This document shows positions 36,261 to 48,614 of a DNA stretch of 64,000 nt, one piece after another. The translations under genes and the position numbers were made by a program. Under the pieces are notes generated by a model that made no database searches, was not told where the DNA came from, and worked only from the letters and a program-made list of their open reading frames with translations. Origin of the DNA: Cepaea nemoralis (lineage: Eukaryota; Mollusca; Gastropoda; Stylommatophora; Helicidae). Within the stretch, counting starts at the first letter, position 1, and the number at the start of each line of letters is the position of its first letter. Location: assembly GCA_014155875.1 (NCBI GenBank), contig JACEFZ010011719.1, positions 89,501 through 153,500 on the forward strand. The letters run 5' to 3'.

Positions 36261-36496
36261 CGTTTAAAAGTCACTTTAAAGTCGACAGGGTCAACTTCAT
36301 TGCACCAGGATTTTATCCCATATGGCTCGGTCTCTGTCCGCAGCGCGGAAAGCGTCACGCAAAGCACAAACTCCGTAGCTCTAGTGATGAAACTGAAACG
36401 TTTCACTCGTGAACCGGAGGACCCGGCCCGGGATCGAATCAACAACCTTCGGAGCCTGAGTCAAACGGCTTGACCACTTTGCCACAGAGACTCCTG
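36261..36496 (-). repeat. tRNA-derived SINE with 14-bp target duplication
   Basis: CAATACCTAGAACA at 36247-36260 and 36497-36510 flank it. The minus-strand head has TGGCAAAGTGG and GATTCGATCCC. The body is unlike the TTGCCATTG-core family. Confidence 0.85.
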
Positions 36497-36510
36497 CAAT
36501 ACCTAGAACA

Positions 36511-37295
36511 ATGAGTCCTTATTCTGTAGATATGCATATAATAGTGTGTTTATATGTGATGGTTCTTCAACTTATAAGCCATGTTACACAGATTTATTGT
36601 AAATGAACATTGTCTTTCAAGTAGTCAGTCAAGTTCCATTTGTTTTGGGTGGGGGGTGTGGGTGGAGTAAGGTAATTGACCACGGCTGCTTACAGTGCCA
36701 GCTAGCACTACTTATTACAGACATTTTCAGAATGATACACAGTAAGGAAAATCCAAAGATAAATGCACTTAACATAAACAATATTTATTATAAAAGACTG
36801 GTTTTAGTGTGTGAAAATGGAAGGAATATCTTGTGTTGCTATTTTGCAAAACATATGCTTAAAATGATTTCTTTGTAGTTCTTTCTCTTCTTCCTTGAGT
36901 GTTGCGCTCTGTCAATTAACTGCTATATTTACACCTTCTGGTCAACAGATCCAACTCCTCTTGGCCTCTTTGGTACTGGTGTGTTGTCTCCAGTTCTTTC
37001 TGGGCCTGACAGCAATAGTGTAGAATGTTTCAAGGACCACCAACTGGATGTTGAGTTGGGTATTTTAATTAGCTTTGGTGTGCTGATGGCAAACAGTCAA
37101 CATATGAGTCATTGACTGCACTCACCGTAGTTACAATAGAAAATGTAGGTGGAGAATTCTCCTGAACAAAAAAAACAAAAACAACTAAAAAACAGAAAAA
37201 AGAAAACAATCAGTGGCAACTAGAAAATTATTAAGTAACACAGAGCCTTGAAAACTGCAGCACAAGTGTTGACAGTGGAAAATAAAGAGAAACAC
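36511..37295. other. No recognised gene
   Basis: Mostly AT-rich sequence without identifiable features. Confidence 0.35.
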
Positions 37296-37475
37296 ACCTC
37301 CATGTTCAAAAGGGATCTCCTCGCATTACAACGTACCTGGAAATGAAGGAGCTGACAGATCGACAAAGGAAGGTAGAGGACTACCTCAGCCTGATATAAA
37401 CATAACCTATATAGAGCCAAAGAAGCAATTATGCAAACAAGTGGGAATAAGAGCAGCCAGACCACCAGAAAGATG
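37296..37475 (+). pseudogene. LINE RNase H fragment
   Basis: The frame reads SHYNVPGNEGADRSTKEGRG, the GNE.AD motif of the RNase H domain found in LINEs of the I/Jockey-type groups. Upstream and downstream parts are not readable. Confidence 0.55.
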
Positions 37476-37779
37476 ATGCATATTAATACTCCCGTGAAAA
37501 TAATAAATAATCTTCAGGCTCCACACAGTACACAATAGGCTAACCTACCACATAACTAAAGGCAGAAGATACTGATGAAAGTAACTATGGGACTATTATA
37601 ATGACCACTAATATGCAGAACAGATACAACTATTTTGACCTCCACCTGCTTCATTTGAAGTCTAGAGATATCAAAATTTCAACAAGTTGACTGCTGTTTA
37701 CTTTGGATATATTCACACTGAACTGAAGCTGGTTGCATGAATCAGATTTTTGCTGCATTCATTGTTTCCAATATTTTAC

Positions 37780-38235
37780 CCATATGTTACTGGGCTTTCT
37801 TACAGGGAGCAAAGAATCATAACACCGTAACCTACCAATCATGTCTTAAGAGGTGACTAATGAGGGTTGCCATGGGAGCTGGCTACCCCATTTCATAGAA
37901 AACTTTAGCTGTAAAATCAGCCAACCTTGAACAAGTTTAAAAATAAAGAAAAAAAAAGAATAACTCAGCCAATTAAGAGAAAAGGGAGCTTTTCTAGAAG
38001 AGGTATGAAGTGCTGTGGAGAAAGCCAGAAGGAGTCAGGTAGGTCAACTTACTTCCTTTCATCTAGGACAATCTCCAGGAAAAAACAAATAAGAGAATTA
38101 GAGATGGAGATGATCAATATGGGGATGAAATGCAGAAAGTTGCATGAGACAGCAAAAGATAGGACGGCCTGGCATGAGTTGGTTGAGGGGGTCCAGGAGA
38201 GAATAATAAGCAGAAGAAGAAGAAGAATCCATTCT
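37780..38235 (+). pseudogene. LINE 3' end fragment
   Basis: The C-terminal-like LHETAKDRTAWHELVEGV is followed by an (AGA)n tail at about 38205-38230, typical of the last residues and 3' tail of a LINE. The region upstream, with CCGTAACCTACCAATCATG, looks like a different dispersed repeat. Confidence 0.5.
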
Positions 38236-39745
38236 TCCCAATTCAATTTTCTAATATTTGTATCATGCTAACCTTATAAAGTATCCCATGAACCTTAACA
38301 TATTCCATTTCAAGTAGCAACAAATACTGGAATGTAGCCATAAATCATTAAAAAAATATGTATACAAATTACTTTGGCTTAGACTTTAACTAGACCATCT
38401 TAAAAATATTTAGTGGACAAACTTGGACCCTAATTACACACTGTAATATGTGATGTGTTGTGGCATTATTCTTACTCATGATACAAAAAGCATACATGTA
38501 CATTTAAATATGAATGATATTATTATATCAATGTTCTACACGTGCAATATATTTCGGTGTCAATTAAACAAGCAAAGGTTTCTTACATCTTGGGGCATGC
38601 TGGATATATGGTGCTGGCCCCATGTTTGTATAGACCAGCCAGCACTTGAAGGAACGAATGAACAATCTTTATTTTCAAAGGGTTAAGAATTGGGCACGCA
38701 GGCCCATCTGACATTCTGCCCTTCTTCTCTATTTCCTCTGATACATTATTTCATTCAATATCACTTATGAAGCTTGATGAATGATGAGGTCAGTACCATG
38801 CCAGCCGCTTTTACTTTCCAGGGCATTTTCTGCCGGATCAACCTGATATTGAACAATGAAATGTTCATGTCATAAAGGTATGAACATGTACAGTTTGCTT
38901 TCAAGCATCCTTGTACCTTTTGGGGTATCATCCTTGCACTCTAGAAAAGTCCAGGTGTGCTCAGATTCTCCCTTCAACTTATGCATTGGGTTTTGACGGA
39001 TAATAGTGCCAGTTCTGTATTGGTTGACAAAGGCCTCTCGTTCTCCTAATGTGTCTCCTGTGTCTGGTCGTGCCAATTCTTACTCCCAAGTCTCTTATTC
39101 TGGACAATCATGAGGATTCACTGGCATCAAAGTTCTCCATTCTTGAAATCTCTCTAAGGGGATTAATAACATCAGCTTGATCCATCCTTATTGACAAATT
39201 AAGACATCCAGTATTTACGAGAATTCTTTCACCTGCCAACTGAGATTGTTCCTGCTACATTCAAGGCAAACATGTGCAGAGACACCCAGACTTAAGGCTG
39301 CAGATTCTTAGGCTAGAGTTGCTGACCACGAGGAGTACTGGAAAACCACTACACCTGGTACTGAGACAAGTCTAAAGTTGGGATAGGATCTCAGCAGTTT
39401 GATTTCATAGGTGGATATGAACACGGTCGAGTGGTTTGGTGGAAGTGCCTCAAGTGATCAGTAAATCTGAGCTTGTGCCAGGCACTGTGAACCAAATGTT
39501 AGCATATAATTTTAACATAAAGCATGTGAATGCCTGATTTACTTTCTAATGGAAGTACTTGTTATGTGATTATCTATTTATAACTTCTTATCATGTTTGA
39601 GTGAGAGCCAAACTTGAATCAAGTGTGCTGCTTATTATCATTAGCTTAATAAATACTAGCCATGTTTTTAAACATATGGACAGGAACATGAACATTTTCA
39701 TTTAGAAGGAAACATGAACATTTTCATTTACAAACAAACATGAAC
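38236..39745. other. No recognised gene; one dispersed repeat block
   Basis: GGGCACGCAGGCCC near 38,690 is shared with the insert at 2054-2155. Nothing else recognisable. Confidence 0.4.
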
Positions 39746-39779
39746 GTTTGTACATACAATTAAATGCAGTCCTTCTCCG

Positions 39780-40105
39780 TGTTTCCCTCGCTCTCTCTCT
39801 CTATGTCTATTTTTCCTCCCTCTCTCTTTTGCTGTCTCATGTCTCTTTTTCTTCTTTCTCTCTATCTCTGTTTTGCTGTCTGACCTTTTTTTCCTCTCTC
39901 TTTCTCCGTCTCTTGTTGCCTAACTCTTTATTCCTTTCTATCTTTCTGTTTATGTCTATTTTTACTCCCTCACTCTCTCTTGCTGTCTCATGTCTCTTTT
40001 TTCCTCTCTCTCTCTCTGTTTTGCTGTCTGACATCTTTTTTTCCTCTCTGTCTCTCTTGCTGTCTAACTCTTTTTTTCCCTCTCTCTCTCTCGCTTGCAC
40101 ACACA
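39780..40105. repeat. CT-rich imperfect repeat
   Basis: TTGCTGTCTCATGTCTCTTT and TTTTGCTGTCTGAC blocks alternate twice or more in a pyrimidine-rich background, period near 150-180 bp. Confidence 0.75.
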
Positions 40106-40540
40106 CACGCACAATTTTGTAATAGAAAGCCACAACATAATTTACAATAACATTATTAACAACAGCTGGTTAAAATTCAGAACAATAGAAACATGAAAAA
40201 TAGAACAAAAGTGCAGAAATGAAACAAACTAAAGTGTTGGCGAGAACAGATCCAAACATCATACAGTACTCCAGAATCAGACATTTAGCCTTTAACTGTG
40301 TCTTACCACAGATAACAATTTGTGTACTGCTTGGATGTTGTCCACAGTTGCCATGAATTAATTTTCCAAATGAGTCAAAAATAATCTCACATCATTACCA
40401 AGCTGCATTTTAAGATGCAGAACACTTCAGCAGTTTGACTTAATAAAAAAGAATATGCTTCAATTGAAGACTCAGATACTCTCAAAATGTCTCAACCAAA
40501 CGTGACATAAGAACTGAACTTGCTGTGAATGTTAGTCTAG
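40106..40540. other. No recognised gene
   Basis: Nothing identifiable. Confidence 0.35.
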
Positions 40541-40549
40541 GTGTTTGAT

Positions 40550-40835
40550 GGTTTACAGGTAACAGTATCAACTGTTTGTTTGTTACCTTTAGAAAGTATC
40601 AATTGTTTTTTTGTTTACAGGTAATAGTAACAACTGTTCGTTTGTTACCCTTAAAAAGTATCATTGTTTCATTGTTTACAGGTAATAGTATCATCTGTCT
40701 GTCTGTTACCTTTAGAAAGTATCAATTGTTTGATTGTTGCTTACTGGTGACAGTATCAGCTGTTTGATTGTTTACGGGTCAACTGTTTGATTGTTTACTG
40801 ATCAGATGTTTGATTGTTTACTGGTAACAGTGTCA
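40550..40835. repeat. About 60-bp degenerate tandem repeat
   Basis: GTTACCTTTAGAAAGTATCA and TTGTTTACAGGTAATAGTA recur about five times, decaying to GATTGTTTACTGGT at the right. Confidence 0.8.
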
Positions 40836-41807
40836 ACATCTTCACACTCAGGCACAGTCAGAGGTGCTTGGTCTTTTTCAGCAAATAATTATTGATGTCT
40901 ACATCTACAAGGACAATAATTATGACCTCAATACTGACCAAATGATGGCTTCTTATTTTAAAGAATGACATAATAATGGTTACATGGTTTTAGAGGTTAT
41001 GTTGGACAATTAAACACTGGTACCTTTCTTGATTTGGAATGGAATTTCAATAAAAATGAAATAACCATTTAAGCAGTTACAATTGCTAAAGCTGCACAAC
41101 ATATTCAGTTAGCATAGAATTCAGTTTCAAACTTCTGTTTATCTGTTTTCCTCTTTCAAAGGGCATGCTAGTCACCTCTTTAAGAGCCTGATCTCAAGAA
41201 AAGTGAAATTCTTGAAACGATGCCATATCTCCTGTTTTTAATGTGACTGCATAGGTCAGCATGTCTTTGCATGTGTAACAGGGCAGTCACAAAACTTATG
41301 TACACAACTACAACATAATGTTTGGCATCTATGTTTGCATTTTGGTTATTTCAACTAAATAACTGTGAAAATAGATTAGCTAAAAACACACCAACTCTAT
41401 AGACAATGTAAGTCTTCTTGTGACATTAAATAAGTCAGCATATAACATCTTATATCTTTATGCAACATCATATATCTCTCCATATAACTTAGTTTCACAG
41501 AAACCTGGATAGACCAACATAAATGATGATCATTTTCTTCCTTTATTACATGTACAGTTCTATGAAATGCAGGTATAGCTTTCTTTTCTTTCAGATCCAC
41601 TCATATCTGAAGAACATATGTGTTTAATTTAATCCATTATAGTATCTTCCTCCTGAAATCTGATCATCACCACAATTTAATTATTAAGGATATTTACCAT
41701 ATAAATGTTAATTAAAATGTACTTCAGACAATGTGTCTAGTTAACATGAGCCGTCAGTTTACTTCAGAATAGAAGCCCTGGTAGCAGAGGAAGTCACGAG
41801 TAAAAAG
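40836..41807. other. Sequence downstream of the TRIM stop codon
   Basis: This is immediately 3' of the last TRIM coding exon, so some of it should be 3' UTR. Several TTTATT words (AATAAA on the minus strand) occur further left; I cannot choose the polyadenylation site. Confidence 0.4.
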
Positions 41808-41960
41808 TTACTGAAGATATTTATAGTACTTAATGCAGTGGTTCCCTGAGTCGGCTACAACTGCCACTCCCTGAGATGTTACGGCAAGTCCTTGTGGTCC
41901 ATAAAGTGGCTCGCTTGCTGTATTGACAAATGTCAAAAATGATCCACTTGCATCAAAAAC
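41808..41960 (-). CDS. TRIM2/TRIM3-like NHL gene, last coding exon
   Basis: This exon carries the final 50 codons and stop (TTA complement 41808-41810). The reading [19 protein letters not shown] and [16 protein letters not shown] at the end match the sixth NHL blade and C-terminus of TRIM2/TRIM3 proteins, which end in a similar YRYLQ. The acceptor is TTTCAG at 41966-41961; the join is phase 0. NHL domains form a beta-propeller that binds protein or RNA partners; TRIM2/3 are RING E3 ubiquitin ligases (family knowledge). The RING, B-box and filamin domains are not in this window. It is intact in reading frame. The next exon upstream is at 46799-46939, 4.8 kb away. Confidence 0.92.
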   Translation of the reverse strand, partial: VFDASGSFLTFVNTASEPLYGPQGLAVTSQGVAVVADSGNHCIKYYKYLQ

Positions 41961-43126
41961 CTGAAATAGAATGAATAATACAAAACAGTGAGCACATTAA
42001 TCTACACACAATACTTGTAGTCAAACAGAACTACATTAGCACAAGTACACATTCTGTGTTGTGTACTGTGGTACAGATGCTGTAGATGGTGTTCATGTCA
42101 TCCATTCTATTAATTATGTTGAGATCAGCATTTGCTTATTGGTAATAATGGTCCTAGCCTGTTTTGTTTTAAATGTCAGGATAGTATCACTTGTGACCTC
42201 TGTGATACTTTGATTGTAATTAGAACAGGATACTGGTTGATGGCAATGCTTTTGGCCACTTCTGGTTACACTATTATCAGGTCAGACTGGACAATGGTGC
42301 CATAGAGCTGTGTGGAACTTGTCTGTTCATGAACTTGGGTGATCTCAAAGAAGGTAAAAGGACATTGAAATTGTTTCTTCAGTATTTTATGAAAGTCCAG
42401 TAAATTTTCTAGCAAATCAGGTAGGCTTTAAATGCTACCTTTGCATCTTATCTTTATTATCTTATGGTCAATTTCAGTTACATATTTCTTGGGTATGGTG
42501 GCTTGGACATTTCTGACTAAGAGCATAATGCTCTGTCATCTTAGGCATTCTCATCAATACTGGGTAGGCCTATACTCTAGGATGTTATTTTGTTTCTGTA
42601 GAGTATTATTTCTTGTGAAAGGGTTAGGTTATATGCCTGTAGGGATGTTCCCCTTTGCTAGCTGTTTACAAGGAGCAAGTGACTAAACTCTCAAACATGA
42701 TCTTTGGCGACTGAAGAGTTCACATGCATAATATTGACTGAATGGCACTGAGGGTATTTTGCTGGTGTTGCAAAGGGCAACATGGGATTGTATTTCAGAC
42801 CAATGGGCAGTCAGCTACTTTCCCTAGCTCGTCCTAGACATCACTATACCTTGAGGTTCATAGAAATGCATCCTCTGCTAATTGCAGGAGTCTGGTGTTG
42901 AAAGCCGAGATTGTTAATTCTGCACCTGAAATTTAATTATCGGTGATCACAACTTGTCCTGCACTGTATCTTCATGACTTATCCCAACACAATTTCCATC
43001 ACATATGAACAGTAGCATCAATATTCCCTATATTATGAATGTGCCAAGGTCTGATGGTCACATTTGAATAATCTCATCACCAATATAATGAATGTGGCAA
43101 AACAAAGTTAGTTGCATATCATTTAA

Positions 43127-43340
43127 AGGACGTCACAGTTGATCCCATCATTTTTTGGCTGTTTGTGATTTCTTGGCAAGTTTACGTTTTGTAGTATGCC
43201 ACTGCTTTCTGAATGATGGCACCCATACCACTGAATGAAAACCAGTGCAAGGCAGTCTGCTTCCAAACTGCTTGCAGCTGTGTTTCGAACATGGTATGCA
43301 GGATTAGGAATTGCGTTAGTAAGCCCTTCCCACAGTAATG
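43127..43340 (-). repeat. tRNA-derived SINE (intronic)
   Basis: Minus-strand head near 43340-43270 with GTTCGAAAC-like sequence; TTGGCAAGTTTACG and CCACTGCTTTCTGAA are the core. The tail includes GTTGCATATCATTTAAAGG. Closely related to the copy at 47281. Confidence 0.7.
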
Positions 43341-43906
43341 CCGAATGTGACAAGGTGTGATGATAAGGGAAAAACATTTAAAATCTGCCAGATCGCTAGC
43401 AATTTTATTGGACTTTTAGGGAATACTGAAGAAATTTGACAATATTAGTGTTGGGTCCTCACTGTAACTGAGGGCATTGCTCAGAATCCTCTCAAATGAA
43501 GATAATCTTGAGTGTTGCCACCGCCTTTTATGGATTCATTTTTATATAGTGTGAAATTTACAGAAAACAATAGTAGCTGGGTGATATAAAGTTCCACTAA
43601 ACAGTGGCATCCGAGTGATATAAAGTTCCACAATTAATTTAACTCACGAGCTTATTCCTTTTGCTTCAGTACCATACCATAGGCCTGAAACTGCTTCCAC
43701 ATGTAATGTAAAAAAACAAACACACATCATAGTTTGGTAATTTGCTACCAACCCAGCACCCTTTCATTTTCAGCTCAGTCTTTGCACATTCAAACTTGTT
43801 TGCACTCATAGTGTATGTTCATTTGCATTGTTTATCCTATTCTATTGAATGTATTTTGTAAAATAAAGTTCATCACGTTTTGTAAAATGTTCCAAGACAA
43901 GCCAAT

Positions 43907-46009
43907 CTTCTTCTTCTTCTTCTTCTTCTTCTTCTTCAGTTTTCCGAGCCATTGAGGTTCTTTGCTGCAAATACAATCCGTCTCCATTCGTCTCTCTGGT
44001 GGACCTTCTCTTGCCAGTCGTTGATTCCAAGTGCTTGTAGGTCTGTATATATATTATCTATCCACCGTCTTCTTGGTCTACCTCGGGGTCTACGGTCATT
44101 TATTTCCTGAGTGTAAGCGAGTTTTGTTTCCCTATTATCTTCCATTCTTTCTATATGCCCCAGCCATTGTAGTCTATTAGCCTTCATGATACCAGTGATT
44201 AGCGGGGACTTAAACAGATCATAAATGTCTTTGTTACTTCTTCTTTTCCACTCTCCACTTTGTGTATCCCTAATGGGTCCAAAGATGCGTCTTAAAATTT
44301 TGTTCTCAAAGGTTTGTAACAAGGCTTCATCTCCTTTCGTTGTACTCCAGGTTTCAGAGCCATACAGCACAACTGGTCTGATCAGTGTTTTGTATATTGT
44401 GATTTTGGTGTTACGAGATAGTGCCTTTGATTTTAGTAGATGTTGTAGTGCATAGTATATCTTATTTCCAGAGCTGATTCTAGTTTGTATTTTCTTCCCT
44501 TATGATGTTGGAGCAGTTGAAGATTGTACCCAGGTATTTGTATGTTTCCGTTCTTTTAATGGTCATATTATCTATTTGTATGTGGCCAGAGTTTTTAGCC
44601 ATTCCGTCTCTTGAAATTACCATATATTCTGTCTTATCTTGGTTGATAACCAGCCCCATCTGTTGGGCTTTTTCCTTTAAGTGAGTCAATATTTCCAATG
44701 TCTTTTGTTCACTTTGCCCTATAATATCTATATCATCTGCATAACCAAGCAGCTTGGATGTTCCTCCAATATCACATTCCTCCTTTATCTTCCTTACAAC
44801 TTTTTCTAGAGCCAGAATGAAGAGTAGCGGTGATAGTGCATCATCCTGTTTCAAGCCAGATGTTATTTGGAAGGGGTCTGATTTCCTGCCTTTATATGTT
44901 ACTATATTATAAGTATCTTCCATGCATAGTCTGGTCATGTTGATTAACTTCCTTGGTATTCCAAATTCCTGCATAGCATTCCATAGACTATTCCTATGGA
45001 CACTATCATAAGCCTTTTTAAAATCCACAAAAATGTTATGGAGATCTCTTTTATATTCCCAATGTTTCTCGGCTATTTGTCGTAAGATAAATATCTGATC
45101 TATTGTTGATCTGTTTTGTCTAAAACCCGTCTGGTAGTCACCTAATATGTCTTCTGAATATGGTTTTAGTCTATTTAGTAATACTGCGGATAGTATCTTA
45201 TAGCTTGTGGACAGTAGTGATATTCCTCTATAATTTCCACATTGGAACTTGTCTCCTTTCTTAAAGATAGGTATCAATAATGACTCTTTCTAGTCATGGG
45301 GTAATTCTTCTGTCCTCCAGATTTTTATTATTAGTTCGTATAGCTTTAGATGTAATGCATGGCCACCTGCCTTTATAAATTCAGCAGGCAATTCCATCAG
45401 TCCCAGTTGCCTTATTGTTTTTAAGTCGTGTGATTACATATAGGATTTCTTCAAATGTAGGTTCTTCAATTTGTGGTTCGCATGTTAGAACCTCTTCCTG
45501 TGGGAAAATGTTACTTGGAGCTTCACAATTTAGTAATTCAATAAAATATTCTTTCCATGTGTTGCACATTTCCTCATTGGTATTTATCATATTCCCATTT
45601 TTGTCTTTTAAACCATATGTGTTTTGTTGGTGCCCTCGTTTCATTGACTTCAGTTCTTTAAAAAATTTTCAGGATTCATTTTTATGGTGATTAGTTTCCA
45701 TATCTTTGATTATATTACTCATATATTCTCGCTTCTGCTGTCTGACTATTTTTGTAGCCTCTTTACATTAATTTCTATAATGCTCTTCCTTTTGGATGTT
45801 ATTGATGTCATTTAACCATACATGTCTGGCATTCTTCTTCCTAATGACTGCTTCTTCACATTTTTGATTGAACCATCTGTTCTTTCTATGCGTGGTTAAC
45901 ACACCGAGACATTCTTCTGCGGTAGATTGAATTGTATTCTTGATGTTCAACCAAGTTTGGTCAACGCTTTCCTCCGAAGGGTTTTGCAGAGTTTCAAGTT
46001 TACATTTTA
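43907..46009 (-). mobile_element. 5'-truncated LINE with 13-bp target duplication
   Basis: AAGACAAGCCAAT at 43894-43906 and 46010-46022 flank 2,103 bp. The 3' end is a (GAA)n tail at 43907-43937. Minus-strand coding pieces run from 46009: a segment before the RT, the RT proper and the post-RT region. The endonuclease is missing, consistent with 5' truncation during target-primed reverse transcription. It lies in the sense orientation of the TRIM gene. Confidence 0.9.
43936..46009 (-). pseudogene. LINE ORF2-like reverse transcriptase, frameshifted
   Basis: Open segments lie at 46016-45768, 45644-45381, 45277-44480 and 44370-43936. The 45277-44480 part has GNYRGISLLSTSYKILS, FVDFKKAYDSV (catalytic Asp), LKQDDALSPLLF where a Gly-Asp pair is usual, and LGYADDIDIIG with the catalytic YADD intact. 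The last part, with LYGSETW and LGHIERMEDN, is the region downstream of RT. At least three breaks separate the pieces, so the copy is inactive, but the catalytic motifs are preserved and it looks moderately young. Confidence 0.85.
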
Positions 46010-46798
46010 AAGACAAGCCAATGGAGCCATAAAATATGAACAGTAAGACTACTGATCATGACATCAAGTCAAAAGGCATCATCATCATGTGCCATGAAAA
46101 TAAGCTCACCATCTCACATGGATTTGTGTTTCTGTTTCGTGATTAAGCCATCTAGCAATTTATTTATTTGTCTCCCTTTTGTTCTTTTTCCATTAAGTTC
46201 ACCAGATGTCACTAAATTTTAAGTTCCTTTCTTCTAAAAATAAATGTCCCAAAATTTTGACTGTTTACATCTAATTTTTGGAATAAATTTGTGATATTTA
46301 TCTGCATCTTGAATGAATATCTCATTAATTTTTCTTAGAACTTCATTGTTTAATTTCTTCTCGAGGAATAAGATTTCTCCCGTTTGTCTATATAAGCAGA
46401 TTTTAAAAGCATCTGTTTATCACTTCCAGTGTGAGCATCTTTCCATTTTATGATGCAAGATTGTTTAAATCTTCTCTCTCTCTCTCTCTCTTTTACCATT
46501 AATTCTATCAACTGTTACAATGGGTTAATGTTTTGTTTCTCTTGAGATGGGTAAACATATAATAATTGTTTCTTTATATGTCTGTTATTATTTGTTTTGT
46601 TTGTATCTCAGCTTATTATAGAATAACTGCTTTATTCAGTTTGCTTTTCTTGATATTTTTATTGTATATTTTTTTGTAATTCTTCTGTAAAACCAAATTC
46701 TTGGAGCTAAAGGATTTTCTTTGCTTGTTCATCGATTGTCCAAGAAATAAATCAGACAATGTGAAGTGCACCATTAGAATACTACAGATGCTACACAC

Positions 46799-46939
46799 CT
46801 GAATTCTGGAGTTGCCCCAGTCTGCCACAAGCATATTACCCTTGTCATCCACAGCAACACCAGTCGGGGCATTAAACTGTCCATTACCTTCACCATTGGA
46901 GCCGAAGCAGAACTTGAAGTTTCCATCTCTGTCAAAAAC
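46799..46939 (-). CDS. TRIM2/TRIM3-like NHL gene, penultimate coding exon
   Basis: The exon is 141 bp, 47 codons, phase 0 at both ends. It reads [32 protein letters not shown] and [10 protein letters not shown], matching the fifth NHL blade of TRIM2/TRIM3 almost residue for residue. Acceptor CTTCAG precedes at 46945-46940 and donor GTGTGT follows at 46798-46793. It joins the last exon (starting VFDASG) and, upstream, the exon end at 48576-48614 (ending HNHCVK). No frame damage is seen. Confidence 0.93.
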
Positions 46940-48575
46940 CTGAAGTAGCAATGTTCAACAATTGATAAGATAGCATGGATATGAACAGGCAACTGACAAC
47001 ATGTTATAAATAGACAGCTCTTGAGAACTGCTGCAAAAGTTAAAGCAATAAATCACAAGAACTAAACTTCCTATAAAGGGGATCAACATGAAAGAGAAAA
47101 ATATTAATAATCCAAGTCACTTACTGAAAAGCAGTAAATATACCGATATAAATGGCAGGAATGAAGATGTATAGCACAATACGAATATCAAAATTGTTTG
47201 AAATATATATATATATATAAGAGCATTCAGCATGATTCATATACATTCTTAGAATAGCAGTTGTTAAAAAAAAAATGTTAGTTGCATATCCTTTACAGGA
47301 TGTCGCAATAAACCCCATAATTTTTTGGCTGGTTGTGATTTCTTGGTAAGTTTACATTCAATAGTTTGCCATTGCTTTCGGAACAACTATCACTCATACC
47401 ATTTGATTAAAAAACAATGCAAGGCGGTCTATCGTCAAATCACCTGCTGCTGTGTTTCGAATGCGGTATGCAAGATTATGAATTGCGTCCGTAACCCCTT
47501 CATAAGCTCCATACAGCGTGCAAAATATCATGAGAAGGTTCCAAATGTTGCTGTATGTAGCAGGGGCGCAGTGTTTGGATGAGCGCCCAACATTGCTTAA
47601 ATACCCCAATGGCCCGTGAATACATGACCTCTGCAGCAAAAGTTCAACTCCTGGCCTTCACATGGCGGAACTGTTTTTACTAACAGGAGAAGGGGCGATG
47701 GCGAGTTTCTGACTTATTTAGTGAACATATGACATATCAATGAAATGTCCATTTTCTTCATTAGGTATAATACATTTAAAAACCAGTTAATAATTGAAGA
47801 CAAAACACACAGTACAAATGTCAGTATTTTATGTTCTTGTTTTTAATACCTAACAAAGATGATAGGAATTACATGAAAACATCATATGTTTCAATATTTT
47901 GTTTCACTATACTGTCACTGGATAGTTCATATTTTTCAGTATATCTCACAGAAAATTCAGAGATTTTTGTAATCAACAATTTTGTGTTTTAATCAATACA
48001 ACATTTGTGTACCCTGACAATGTTTTGTTTTCAGTGTTATCTTACATTGACACAATTGTTGTGGAAATTAGACACTATATCATTGTTCTCATTGTTATCT
48101 TACCTTGACACAGTGGTTGTGGAAATCAGACACTATAATATCATTGTTATCATTATTGTTAGTGTTATCTTACCTTGACACAATGGTTGTGGAAATCAGA
48201 CACTATAATATCATTGTTCTCATTATTGTTAGTGTTATCTTACCTTGACACAGTGGTTGTGGAAATCAGACACTATAATATCATTGTTCTCATTATTGTT
48301 AGTGTTATCTTACCTTGACACAATGGTTGTGGAAATCAGACACTATAATATCATTGTTCTCATTGTTGTCAGTGTTATCTTACCTTGACACATTGGTTGT
48401 GGAAATCAGACACTATAATATCATTGTTCTCATTGTTATCTTACCTTGACACAGTGGTTGTGGAAATCAGACACTATAATATCATTGTTCTCATTGTTAT
48501 CTTACCTTGACACAGTGGTTGTGGAAATCAGACACTATAACATCATTGTTCTCATTGTTGTCAGTGTTATCTTAC
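46940..48575 (-). other. TRIM intron with SINE and donor-exon array
   Basis: Lies between the acceptor at 46940 and the donor GTAAG at 48575-48571. It contains a SINE at 47281-47500 and, next to the donor, eight further tandem copies of the exon end and donor (48041-48570). Confidence 0.85.
47281..47500 (-). repeat. tRNA-derived SINE (intronic)
   Basis: Head near 47500-47440 with GTTTCGAATGCGG complement; core TTTGCCATTGCTTTCGGAAC; tail TTAGTTGCATATCCTTTAC. Its head and tail match 43127-43340. Confidence 0.7.
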
Positions 48576-48614
48576 CTTGACACAATGGTTGTGGAAATCA
48601 GACACTATAATATC
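48041..48614 (-). repeat. Tandem array of a TRIM exon end plus splice donor, about 9 copies
   Basis: CTTACCTTGACACA starts near 48041, 48099, 48169, 48239, 48309, 48379, 48439, 48499 and 48571, a period of about 60-72 bp. On the minus strand each copy encodes NDIIVSDFHNHCVK followed by GTAAGATAAC. The leftmost copy is the most diverged. Units differ by presence of an extra ACTAACAAT-type stretch. Only the rightmost copy can be the genuine exon end. Confidence 0.9.
48576..48614 (-). CDS. TRIM2/TRIM3-like NHL exon, last 13 codons, cut by an LTR
   Basis: 13 codons (DIIVSDFHNHCVK) end at the donor GTAAGA. This is the end of the fourth NHL blade, and phase 0 fits the next exon. Upstream coding sequence should continue to the right but position 48615 is the first base of an LTR, so the exon is interrupted by the retrotransposon array, in opposite orientation to the gene. 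The rest of the exon must lie beyond 64000, be on another allele, or be lost. Confidence 0.85.

Larger units (their letters stand above)
41961..46798 (-). other. TRIM intron (4.8 kb) holding a LINE and a SINE
   Basis: Donor GTGTGTAG begins at 46798 and acceptor TTTCAG ends at 41961. It contains a SINE (43127-43340) and a 2.1-kb LINE (43907-46009). No further exon is needed: protein homology joins exactly across the splice. Confidence 0.85.
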
